Virus record (IMG/VR): IMGVR_UViG_3300017788_000140
Location: 1 to 27,150 of that record
Origin: a virus
Direction: 5' to 3' (one strand)
Length of the DNA: 27,150 nucleotides
Part shown: piece by piece, positions 18,140 through 24,419 of the stretch
How positions within the stretch are numbered: the first letter of the stretch is position 1
Layout of the letters: every line of letters starts with the position of its first letter
Position numbers and translations under genes: made by a program
Notes under the pieces: generated by a model
Databases searched by the model: none
Told to the model about the DNA's origin: nothing
What the model saw: only the letters and a program-made list of their open reading frames with translations

Positions 18140-19461
18140 ACCCCCATACAGGTTTTAGAAAGTTCGTACTTGCAAACATACGCACTAGTAAATTCGTGTT
18201 TAACAGAGGTAATCAAGTACTCTCCGCTGAAATTTTTATCGTAAACAGCAGGATCGAAAAAAGAATCTGACTGTATTCGTGATATGTCTAATGTGATAGT
18301 ATCACCAACTCTTCTTCGTGAATCACCATACGCTACCATTGCTACTTTGTGTGTAAGCAAAGATCCCGAGTGGTGTTTTCGTTTCAAGAAAATATTTTCG
18401 TATTGAAAATTGTCGGAAATTGCAACCCCTTTATTTTGAGTAGTAAATGAAGTGGTTGGCAGGTAGAAATACACTGTTCCACTAGAGCGCAGTTTGTCCG
18501 CCTCGCTAGTTTCCTGCTTGAAGAAAGGTTGCGTGCCAAATTTTGGTTTGGATTCAAACACATCGCTCTCTAAAAATTGTGTTTCTCTTGCTTGCTTTCT
18601 AACCAAATCGTGAACCACCAATTTAGAAGACACCACTCCAGATGATATGGTGTTTGCAACATCAAACCGACCAATGTCTTCAAGCATGAGAACTTTGTGA
18701 TAACGAGGGGGCAAAGCGGTGGAAAAAGAAACAGACTCTGATTGATTTTCCCCAACAGCAAGATTAGGTGGGGCGTAAACGTATCGGGGAATGTTTTGTT
18801 TGCCGTCTTCTGCTATTTTACGGAAACTTTTGTAAGAGTATCCGTCTAAAGTTTCATAGAAGAAATATGGTGTGTACTCTTTTCCTATGTCAGAAAAAGA
18901 ACGAGAAGCAAGCCAAGACACTGCTTTGAAAGGAGTGTATGCAGCAGGAACAACCAAAGAGTAATTGTCTTTGGTGGTTTCTATGAATAGACGATCTTTC
19001 CATACACTTTCAGGAAAGTGTTTTTCAAATATGGAACTAACCATAGTTGAGGTATTGCCCTTTAGCGAGTATCCACAGAATTGAGAGTAGTTAAGGTAAC
19101 CACCCACACTCATCAGGTGCAGAGTATAGGATTGGCTTTTTGCGGAAGAACCTATTCTAACCGTATCCATCTTATACACTCTGAATTGCAGACGAACCGG
19201 AGTCAAATTGTCAACATCTGTCTTAAATACGATCTCGACCGACTCCTGTCCCGAGATCGGGAGTCTTTCAGGGAAGTTTAAAGAATCTTCCACATACACT
19301 TTAGCAGTAAGATACGGAGAAAAAATATCTTCGTACACCTCAAACTTTGCAACTAATCCACGAAGGTCTACTTTGTTTCCACTAACAAGAGAAGTAATAG
19401 AGAATGACTCTAGTCTATAGTCTCCTGCTTTGAGTAGTGATGAGCCGTGATTCGTAGTCAT
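18136..19461 (-). CDS. Baseplate hub protein, gp27-like
   Basis: A 441-residue protein placed immediately before the spike gene. The N-terminal part (YRLESFSITSLVSGNKVDLR, then KFEVYEDIFSPYLTAKVYVE and LPISGQESVEIVFKT) resembles the tube-like barrel domain of gp27/VgrG/gpD hub proteins. The middle (KGNTSTMVSSIFEKHF near 152, TPFKAVSWLASRSFSD near 192, YTPYFFYETLDGYSYKSFRK) and the C-terminal YLITSVKHEFTSAYVCKYEL stretch are as seen in marine T4-like hub proteins. T4 gp27 has 391 residues. It would form the trimeric hub ring that joins tube to spike. Sequence conservation in this family is low, so the assignment rests on these motifs plus the gene order hub-spike-PAAR. The stop overlaps the spike start by four bases. 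Confidence 0.78.
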   Translation of the reverse strand: MTTNHGSSLLKAGDYRLESFSITSLVSGNKVDLRGLVAKFEVYEDIFSPYLTAKVYVEDSLNFPERLPISGQESVEIVFKTDVDNLTPVRLQFRVYKMDTVRIGSSAKSQSYTLHLMSVGGYLNYSQFCGYSLKGNTSTMVSSIFEKHFPESVWKDRLFIETTKDNYSLVVPAAYTPFKAVSWLASRSFSDIGKEYTPYFFYETLDGYSYKSFRKIAEDGKQNIPRYVYAPPNLAVGENQSESVSFSTALPPRYHKVLMLEDIGRFDVANTISSGVVSSKLVVHDLVRKQARETQFLESDVFESKPKFGTQPFFKQETSEADKLRSSGTVYFYLPTTSFTTQNKGVAISDNFQYENIFLKRKHHSGSLLTHKVAMVAYGDSRRRVGDTITLDISRIQSDSFFDPAVYDKNFSGEYLITSVKHEFTSAYVCKYELSKTCMGV

Positions 19462-19464
19462 ACA

Positions 19465-20379
19465 TCAAGACTCTAACAGAGATTTCAGTTCTTCTTCTGC
19501 TTGTGATTTGTATCGTGGATTCAAAACTCGTATAGTTCTTTTCAGTTCGTTTTGTTCTGTTTCATAAACAGTATTAGACAAAGAATAGATGTTAACAGAA
19601 TCACCAGAGATACCCATGTACTCACCAATGTAAGTTTCGTACAATTGAACTGTTTCGTCTGGTACACCATAGCATAAGCCACCACTATCCACTATTGGAT
19701 ACGGATCTTTATCTCCACCCAAATGACCACGCAAGTAAGAATAAGAATTGGTCTGTTTGGACAAAGGATCCACAATCACGGATTCTACTGCTCCACAACT
19801 TCCAACGGGTCTAGACAACTGAAAATGATGAACCGCTAGGTCTTGACGGTCCACTCGGTGTATAAACACTTCGTATGTTGTACCAATACCGTTATTGACG
19901 TAGGCAGTTCCAACAACAAACGAACCAGAAATAGGTACAGTAATTCTGCAAAATTCGGGTTCGTAGTTTAGAACCTCTGCTGAAATTCCTTCTTGGTGAA
20001 GACTGTTCCCCTGTCCAACAGAAGTAGAATAAAAGAAAGAACCAGTGCTTCCGCTTGTAATGTAAACCGAGTATCCAGAATATTTTTGATTGATGTGGTC
20101 TTGAAGCACAGAATACGATTTGCACCAACCGTGATATGGATCAACAATATTGTTGGTCAACAAAACTAGCCAGTGATATCGAGGATCACCATAGACTCGA
20201 TCCGCTATGTGTTCGGGTCTTTCTCCGTCTCTAATGTCATACTCTAAAAATGCTCCTCTGCCGTCTTTGATTTCTTCGGACAAAGAGATCCTACGGAGCA
20301 GATTACGAACAAAAACCGTTTTGTTCTCATCTCCAAACGGAAGACTGTACTCTACAAATGGAAACTTGGAGAAATACAT
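19465..20379 (-). CDS. 53: Baseplate wedge subunit gp53
   Basis: A 304-residue protein. The family signature is clear in the first 90 residues: YFSKFPFVEY at the start, a RNLLRRI segment, then YDIRDGERPEHIADRVYGDP at 47-66, RYHWLVLLTNNIVDPYHGW at 67-85 and a tyrosine-rich helix. Residues of about 46-80 are the LysM-like fold known in T4 gp53 (196 residues), which holds adjacent wedges together. The remaining 200 residues are a longer beta-rich tail, as in aquatic relatives. The C-terminus is helical and acidic (KSQAEEELKSLLES). The gene starts 2 bases after the tube-cap gene, with AAGGAT inside the end of that gene as ribosome site. Confidence 0.93.
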   Translation of the reverse strand: MYFSKFPFVEYSLPFGDENKTVFVRNLLRRISLSEEIKDGRGAFLEYDIRDGERPEHIADRVYGDPRYHWLVLLTNNIVDPYHGWCKSYSVLQDHINQKYSGYSVYITSGSTGSFFYSTSVGQGNSLHQEGISAEVLNYEPEFCRITVPISGSFVVGTAYVNNGIGTTYEVFIHRVDRQDLAVHHFQLSRPVGSCGAVESVIVDPLSKQTNSYSYLRGHLGGDKDPYPIVDSGGLCYGVPDETVQLYETYIGEYMGISGDSVNIYSLSNTVYETEQNELKRTIRVLNPRYKSQAEEELKSLLES

Positions 20380-20381
20380 TA

Positions 20382-21818
20382 TCAGTATCCTTGGTCCACA
20401 ACTTCTCTGGTGTTAGCAGTAATTTCTGTCATTGACATAGAAAGAGTAATCGCTGTAGGAGAATCATTCTTGAAAGAAGAGAACACTGCATTGGGTGTGT
20501 AGTCTACCGATATGCTGTTTACAACACACCTAGCAATTTTAGGAATATACGGATTCTCCTGAAAGGATCCTGCTCCTCCACTGGTGTTGTAGGACAAGAA
20601 CTTCACTACAAACTCCGCAGGAACTCGCAGATTCACAGCAACAAGGGAAGACTCTGTTCCCTGAACAGCCTCGTCTTTCGCTGGATGAGCATGATATCGA
20701 ATAGTTTTGATAAGGTCTTTGAGTGCTTCGGTTTCTTGTTCATTTTTAGGATACAATTCCCAAGAAAATGTAAATGTTCTCATGTCCTTCTGCTTGAACA
20801 GTTTTTCCAGTCGAGGATTTACTATTGTTCCTCTTCCTGAAGAGGTAGCAGTTCCTAAACCACCAGGAAGGGCTTGAATTGCTGCTGCCTCAAGACCTTG
20901 AGTAACCGCATCCAAAAGAGATCCTGCTCCCTGCGTTGATTCTAACACTCCCTTGACACCTCTCATTCCACCGGTTTCTTCAAACACAAAGGAGTCCTCG
21001 TTGTTGATTTTTGTGCAGAATGGAAGATACACGGAAACCATTTGATCATAAACTGGTTCCGCTTGAAGTGCTTGTGTAGCGGCTACTGCACCAGAACCAA
21101 CCCCAGCACCTATCAAACCGGCGCCAGCGGCACCTACTAGTGCTCCTTTTCCTCCCCCAAAGATGAATCCGCCGACCCCCCCAACAATAGCAGAGACACT
21201 TCCTACTACTCCTCCTGCTCCAGCCGCAGAGGATTTACTCAAAACACTGTTTATTCTGTCTTGAATTAGTAATCGCTCGTCTTCGGTTTTACCGATTTTT
21301 CCTATGCTATTCAGGTCATTCAAAGAGGTCTGTTCCGAATCTATCTTTCTCTCTAGGATTTGTTTTGCTCTTGATGGATTCCGAAACATCTCTTCTGCTG
21401 TTTTGGGGTCAGAAGAGTAAAGAGAAGACGCTGCTATGGTGTTCTGCAAAAGAGAACCCCTACCACTAGACAGTTTACTGTTTATGTTTTGAAGACGATC
21501 TAAAGATTCTTTTGTGTCTCTCTTTGCTTTCTCTAGGTTGTCCGCAAGGTCTTTTCTTTCCCACCTCCAGTAAATTTTAAACTGCATCACATGAGGATAC
21601 TCACCACTGCTAATGTCTAGTGGGAACCTTATTACTTTCGGTGTGGTATATGTGCCCTTAATGCCTCCACCACCCTCTAGGGCTGCGACAAAAGGATCCT
21701 GATTAGTATCAGTGCTCCTAGCACCCAAAGTTGATTGAGACGGGGATCTGTTTGTAGACCCAACTACTCTTGGTGTAGGATTGTTTGATTGATTTTCGTT
21801 TGGAGGAGTTATTGCCAT
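20382..21818 (-). CDS. Baseplate tail-tube cap/initiator, gp48/gp54-like
   Basis: A 478-residue protein and the first gene of the minus operon. The C-terminal half has the look of gp48/gp54-type proteins of marine T4-like phages: MRTFTFSWELYPKNEQETEA near residue 345, LKDLIKTIRYHAHPA, VPAEFVVKFLSYN, IPKIARCVVNSISVDYTPNA near 430, and a final AITLSMSMTEIT strand. These proteins sit on the hub and start tube polymerisation. The N-terminal 190 residues are polar and helical (AKRDTKESLDRLQNINSKLS). Residues of about 195-248 are a long Gly/Ala run with many GxxxG spacings, resembling a membrane-active or glycine-zipper segment. I cannot tell gp48 from gp54. The ATG at 21818 follows GAGAAAC as a weak ribosome site, and a late-type promoter element lies about 22 bases upstream. 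Confidence 0.82.
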   Translation of the reverse strand: MAITPPNENQSNNPTPRVVGSTNRSPSQSTLGARSTDTNQDPFVAALEGGGGIKGTYTTPKVIRFPLDISSGEYPHVMQFKIYWRWERKDLADNLEKAKRDTKESLDRLQNINSKLSSGRGSLLQNTIAASSLYSSDPKTAEEMFRNPSRAKQILERKIDSEQTSLNDLNSIGKIGKTEDERLLIQDRINSVLSKSSAAGAGGVVGSVSAIVGGVGGFIFGGGKGALVGAAGAGLIGAGVGSGAVAATQALQAEPVYDQMVSVYLPFCTKINNEDSFVFEETGGMRGVKGVLESTQGAGSLLDAVTQGLEAAAIQALPGGLGTATSSGRGTIVNPRLEKLFKQKDMRTFTFSWELYPKNEQETEALKDLIKTIRYHAHPAKDEAVQGTESSLVAVNLRVPAEFVVKFLSYNTSGGAGSFQENPYIPKIARCVVNSISVDYTPNAVFSSFKNDSPTAITLSMSMTEITANTREVVDQGY

Positions 21819-21840
21819 TTTTTGTTTCTCGGTGCATACC

Positions 21841-21848
21841 TATCTATA
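21841..21848 (-). promoter_or_regulatory. Candidate T4-type late promoter element for the minus-strand baseplate operon
   Basis: The minus strand reads TATAGATA, one mismatch from the T4 late consensus TATAAATA. It ends 22 bases before the ATG of the first operon gene, leaving room for a leader of about 15 bases. It lies within the 29-base divergent gap and overlaps the gp4 ATG on the other strand. The position is convincing, but the motif is short and AT-rich, so chance is possible. Confidence 0.45.
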
Positions 21849-22288
21849 TGGCATACAAAGGTATATTTAACCCCCAAGACCCCTCAAAGTACATGGGCGA
21901 TCCCATGAAGATATGCTATCGCAGTATGTGGGAACGTCGATTTATGAAGTACTGTGACACAAACCAAAACGTACTCCGTTGGGGATCGGAAGAAGTAATT
22001 ATACCGTATTGGAGTCCAGTTGATCGTCAGCGGCATCGGTACTTTGTAGACTTTATTGTTGAGATGAAGACTCCTGATGGGGTAAAAACTCTTCTGATTG
22101 AAATCAAGCCAAAGAAGCAGTGCAGTGAGCCAAAGAAGCGGAGTCGAGTCACACGAGGGTATATTTCAGAAGTCAAGACTTGGATGGTAAACAAAGCCAA
22201 GTGGGAAGCAGCGACCGAAGCCGCAAAGACTAAAGGGTGGGAGTTCAAGATTCTTACTGAAGACGACCTATTCAAGAAGTCCAAATGA
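21848..22288 (+). CDS. 4: Head completion protein gp4, TnsA-like nuclease fold
   Basis: A 146-residue protein (T4 gp4 has 150). Conserved stretches from the chosen start: MAYKGIFNP, YRSMWERRFMKYCD at 24-37, SEEVIIPY at 47-54, HRYFVDF at 63-69, LLIEIKPKKQ at 82-91 and KGWEFKILTE near the end. Glu29, Asp68 and the Glu85-x-Lys87 pair form the E-D-ExK set expected of TnsA/restriction-type nucleases. Gp4 acts on packaged heads before tail joining. The frame is open upstream to 21785. The ATG at 21848 is chosen because family members start MAYKG-like, but it has no good ribosome site. A TTG at 21812 lies 5 bases after GGAGG and would add 12 residues. It ends in an ATGA overlap with the next gene. 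Confidence 0.9.
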   Translation: MAYKGIFNPQDPSKYMGDPMKICYRSMWERRFMKYCDTNQNVLRWGSEEVIIPYWSPVDRQRHRYFVDFIVEMKTPDGVKTLLIEIKPKKQCSEPKKRSRVTRGYISEVKTWMVNKAKWEAATEAAKTKGWEFKILTEDDLFKKSK

Positions 22289-22890
22289 ACGACGAACTGG
22301 AAAAAATACTAGACGACACCACCAGTGAACTGGGCGGAACAGACCAGTCGTATACGGAATTGCTTCAATTTTTTCAAAGCAACAAAACACTGCTCATCCC
22401 GCCTCGACTGCTTCAGGGACAACTGGTTTTCTTTACATACAAGCCCATCAGCGAGTCGTTCCGTAAACGCGGAGGACACTACGACTCGTATCCACTGGTG
22501 GTTGTAACCAAATCGGGCAGAGACGGATTTGAGGGAGTGAATCTGCACTTCTTGTCTCCAAAGTGGAGAGAGTTCCTATTCACCCAAATGATGGAAAACC
22601 TAGCAACCATTCCGAGCAAACAAAGCGAAGACTGGAGAACTCGATTCGTACTGAAGGAAAACACTCTACCTAGTTCTGCTCGATTTAGATTATACAAACC
22701 GTGTTTCCGTCGATATCTATGGGAAGGGGTAAAGCGTAGACCTGTGATTATTCCTTTCGACTTTTGGAGTGACATTGTTCAAGCAAAACTAGAAGGCTTC
22801 AAGAGCACAGAAACCGGAACCCGTCCAAAGCGCATTCAACGCGAAACCGTATTTGCACGCACATACAGACGATTCATAAGGGGAGATTAA
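22285..22890 (+). CDS. Conserved-looking phage protein between gp4 and tube protein, function unknown
   Basis: A 201-residue soluble protein. It begins with an acidic helix (MNDELEKILDDTTSELGGTD). Then come LLQGQLVFFTYKP near 42-54, YDSYPLVVVTKSGRDGFEGV near 66-85 followed by NLHFLSPKWREFLF, and FRLYKPCFRRYLWEGVKRRP near 133-152. The end is strongly basic (RPKRIQRETVFARTYRRFIR). The pattern of FF-YKP, PLV, GVNLHFL and KPC-RYL recalls a protein widespread in T4-like phages of aquatic hosts, which I remember only as hypothetical or tentatively as a DNA-end protector. I cannot support that role from the sequence. The basic tail would suit nucleic-acid contact. It starts inside the gp4 stop (ATGA) and its stop directly abuts the tube gene ATG, so the three are one operon. 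Confidence 0.8.
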   Translation: MNDELEKILDDTTSELGGTDQSYTELLQFFQSNKTLLIPPRLLQGQLVFFTYKPISESFRKRGGHYDSYPLVVVTKSGRDGFEGVNLHFLSPKWREFLFTQMMENLATIPSKQSEDWRTRFVLKENTLPSSARFRLYKPCFRRYLWEGVKRRPVIIPFDFWSDIVQAKLEGFKSTETGTRPKRIQRETVFARTYRRFIRGD

Positions 22891-23460
22891 ATGGCATTCC
22901 TACAATCAGGCATAGGGTCAATGATGCAATCCATAATAGAGTCGGGGGTTGCTTACGGAAATCGGTATGAAGTACTGATACTGCCTCCGCCAATATTGAG
23001 AAGCGGAGTTTCCCCACAATCATTGAGTATACGGTGCTCTAACGCAACCATTCCAAACAAAACACTAGGCACGCAATCTAATAGATTATACGGTCCTGCT
23101 AGAAACTTTCCATTTGAAATATCTTATGCGGGCGAAACGAATCTATCGTTTTTGCTGTCGGCGGACTTACGAGAACGACAATTTTTTGATTCTTGGATAG
23201 ACTCTATTTCAGATCCATCTTCATACAAAGTAGAGTTTTACGATAATTATGTAACCGAAGTACAAATCATAACCTTGGGTAAAGACGATAGCCCAAGTCA
23301 CATCTTGTATTTGGAAGAAGCGTATCCTAAAGCCATAGGCGAAATACAACTGGGCTTCGACAAAGACGGAGACATAATGCAACAGGAAGTTACGTTTGCT
23401 TATAGAAAATTTCGTTCCTCATATTCAACATACGCTCCTTTGGTTGGACCTGTTACTTAA
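22891..23460 (+). CDS. Tail tube protein, T4 gp19 family
   Basis: A 189-residue protein of the gp19 tube family (T4 gp19 has 163). Family features: NRYEVLILPPP near residue 24, IRCSNATIPNKTLGTQSNRL near 47-66, YGPARNFPFEISYAGE, a conserved LSADLRERQFFDSWIDSIS stretch near 89-107, YKVEFYDNYVTEVQIITL, LEEAYPKAIGEIQLGFDKDG near 140-160 and VTFAYRKF near the end. It forms hexameric rings of the inner tube or a specialised ring at the baseplate. The first 20 residues are an extra helix. Because main tube and sheath genes usually sit together elsewhere and no sheath gene is seen here, this could be a paralogue used at a tube end. GGGGA lies 8 bases before the ATG, which directly follows the upstream TAA. 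Confidence 0.88.
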   Translation: MAFLQSGIGSMMQSIIESGVAYGNRYEVLILPPPILRSGVSPQSLSIRCSNATIPNKTLGTQSNRLYGPARNFPFEISYAGETNLSFLLSADLRERQFFDSWIDSISDPSSYKVEFYDNYVTEVQIITLGKDDSPSHILYLEEAYPKAIGEIQLGFDKDGDIMQQEVTFAYRKFRSSYSTYAPLVGPVT

Positions 23461-23498
23461 AAAGAGATACATATTAGATCATTACTATTGAGGATAAA

Positions 23499-24203
23499 AT
23501 GAACAAACTAAATCTTGCTGCTCTACCAGAATACACCATGACTCTTCCCGTGTCGCACCTGACTGTGAAATACCGACCATTTGTAGTAAAAGAAGAAAAG
23601 GTTCTTCTCATAGCACTACAATCGTCAAATCAAAACCAAATAAATGACGCTATTCGTAATGTAGTGTCTGCGTGTACAAAAGGAGTTGTAGACACAAAAA
23701 AATTGTGCACAGCAGACACAGAATACGCATTTCTTCAAATACGCTGCAAATCCGTGGGAGAAGAAGTAAAACCTCAAGTATTGTGCGGAAAGTGCAACCA
23801 ATCAACCAATTATAAGATTCGCTTGGACGAAATCTCGGTTAAACAAACAGACAAGCAGACGACAACTCCCGAAATCAAATTGTCTGACAACATGACAGTA
23901 ATCATGCGATATCCCTCAATGCACGATCTAGACTACAACCTATCAGAGGTTGAGATGGTAATAGAGATGACAAAAAAGTGCATTGAAAGTTTTATCGTAA
24001 ACGAAGAAGTCATACTGTCCAAAGACTTGGACTCGAAGGAGATATCTGATTTTGTAGAGAATCTTCTTCCAGATCAATTTGAAAAGGTAGTTATGTTCTT
24101 CAAATCCATTCCCGAACTAAAGTACTGTTTTTCGTTCAAATGCCCTCATTGTGGGGAACAGAACAAAATAGAATTGGAAAGTGTTACTGATTTTTTTCGC
24201 TAG
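23499..24203 (+). CDS. 26: Baseplate hub / tail assembly protein gp26-like, zero-frame product
   Basis: A 234-residue protein of the T4 gp26 baseplate family (T4 gp26 has 208). Signatures: LPVSHLTVKYRPFVVKEEKV near residues 17-36, LLIALQSSNQNQINDAIRNV, CTADTEYAFLQIRCKSVGEE near 69-88, and the cysteine pairs CGKC near 95 and CPHC near 214, which could jointly bind zinc. The C-terminal helices (IEMTKKCIESFIV, FEKVVMFFKSIPEL) are also typical. Gp26 is required for hub assembly, and its place before the tape measure gene suggests a tail-assembly chaperone role. A 38-base gap, the longest in the window, precedes it, with GAGGAT as ribosome site. The last codons are GAT TTT TTT CGC TAG, which form a strong -1 slippery site leading into the short downstream frame. 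Confidence 0.9.
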   Translation: MNKLNLAALPEYTMTLPVSHLTVKYRPFVVKEEKVLLIALQSSNQNQINDAIRNVVSACTKGVVDTKKLCTADTEYAFLQIRCKSVGEEVKPQVLCGKCNQSTNYKIRLDEISVKQTDKQTTTPEIKLSDNMTVIMRYPSMHDLDYNLSEVEMVIEMTKKCIESFIVNEEVILSKDLDSKEISDFVENLLPDQFEKVVMFFKSIPELKYCFSFKCPHCGEQNKIELESVTDFFR

Positions 24204-24228
24204 CCCTCTGCCATAACACGTTGGGGGC
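24191..24228 (+). promoter_or_regulatory. Programmed -1 ribosomal frameshift signal
   Basis: The heptamer T TTT TTT at 24191-24197 is phased with the gp26 frame exactly as X XXY YYZ. After a 5-base spacer containing the gp26 TAG, GCCCTC (24203-24208) can pair with GGGGGC (24223-24228), giving a 6-bp stem with one G-U pair and a 14-base loop. GGAAAG at 24176-24181 could act as the upstream stimulatory ribosome contact known from dnaX. The minus-one frame is blocked by TGA at 24188 just before the slip site, so it can only be entered here. Confidence 0.72.
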
Positions 24229-24385
24229 ATATTTCCAATTAAACTTTGATCTAATGCAGCACCACAACTACTCCTTGGAGGAGGTAGAAAACCTAATTCC
24301 TTGGGAGCGAGAAGTCTACATAACCCTGTTGATGAACTATTTGAAAGCAGAGAAAGAACGAGTTCGTAAACGGAAAGGATCCTGA
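24197..24385 (+). CDS. Frameshift extension of gp26 (short tail-assembly chaperone domain, gp51-position)
   Basis: The -1 frame is open for 62 codons from the slippery site to TGA at 24383. It encodes SLALCHNTLGAYFQLNFDLM, then QHHNYSLEEVENLIPWEREV and YITLLMNYLKAEKERVRKRK. The NYSLEEVENLIPWEREVYI pattern, followed by a charged helix, resembles the short helical domains encoded between hub/chaperone genes and tape measure genes in T4-like phages, where gp51 acts. The only in-frame ATG (24254) has no ribosome site and would cut off the YFQLNFDL part, so production as a gp26 fusion of about 296 residues is the better reading. This parallels the G/GT pair of lambda, where the frameshifted product loads the tape measure. 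Whether separate initiation also occurs is unknown. Confidence 0.72.
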   Translation, partial: SLALCHNTLGAYFQLNFDLMQHHNYSLEEVENLIPWEREVYITLLMNYLKAEKERVRKRKGS

Positions 24386-24392
24386 TTTTTTT

Positions 24393-24419
24393 GCCATGAA
24401 TGAAGGATAAACACATGGC
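24393..24419 (+). promoter_or_regulatory. Possible start-codon hairpin before the tape measure gene
   Basis: GCCATG (24393-24398) is the inverse complement of CATGGC (24414-24419), with a 15-base loop. The loop contains the AAGGAT ribosome site (24403-24408), while the ATG at 24415 is within the stem. A four-codon frame ATG AAT GAA GGA TAA starts at 24396. The hairpin could damp or time translation of the large gene. The stem is only six base pairs. Confidence 0.4.

Larger units (their letters stand above)
24187..24392 (+). repeat. 11-bp direct repeat flanking the frameshift extension
   Basis: CTGATTTTTTT occurs at 24187-24197, including the slippery heptamer, and again at 24382-24392, including the stop of the extension. 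The copies are 195 bases apart and enclose the whole out-of-frame segment. Chance is quite possible because of the T runs. Confidence 0.5.

Noticed and set aside
21848-22288. Mobile homing or Tn7-type nuclease, because of the TnsA-like fold
   Set aside because: Length, MAYKG start, motifs and place in a structural operon fit the head completion protein gp4, and no transposon ends or other transposase genes are near.
23461-23498. Promoter or terminator in the 38-base gap before gp26
   Set aside because: There is no clear -10 or late element and no stem-loop with a T run. Only a GAGGAT ribosome site is supported.
24254-24385. Independent small gene starting at ATG 24254 instead of a frameshift product
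   Set aside because: There is no ribosome site before this ATG, and the coding-like sequence extends upstream to the slippery site.
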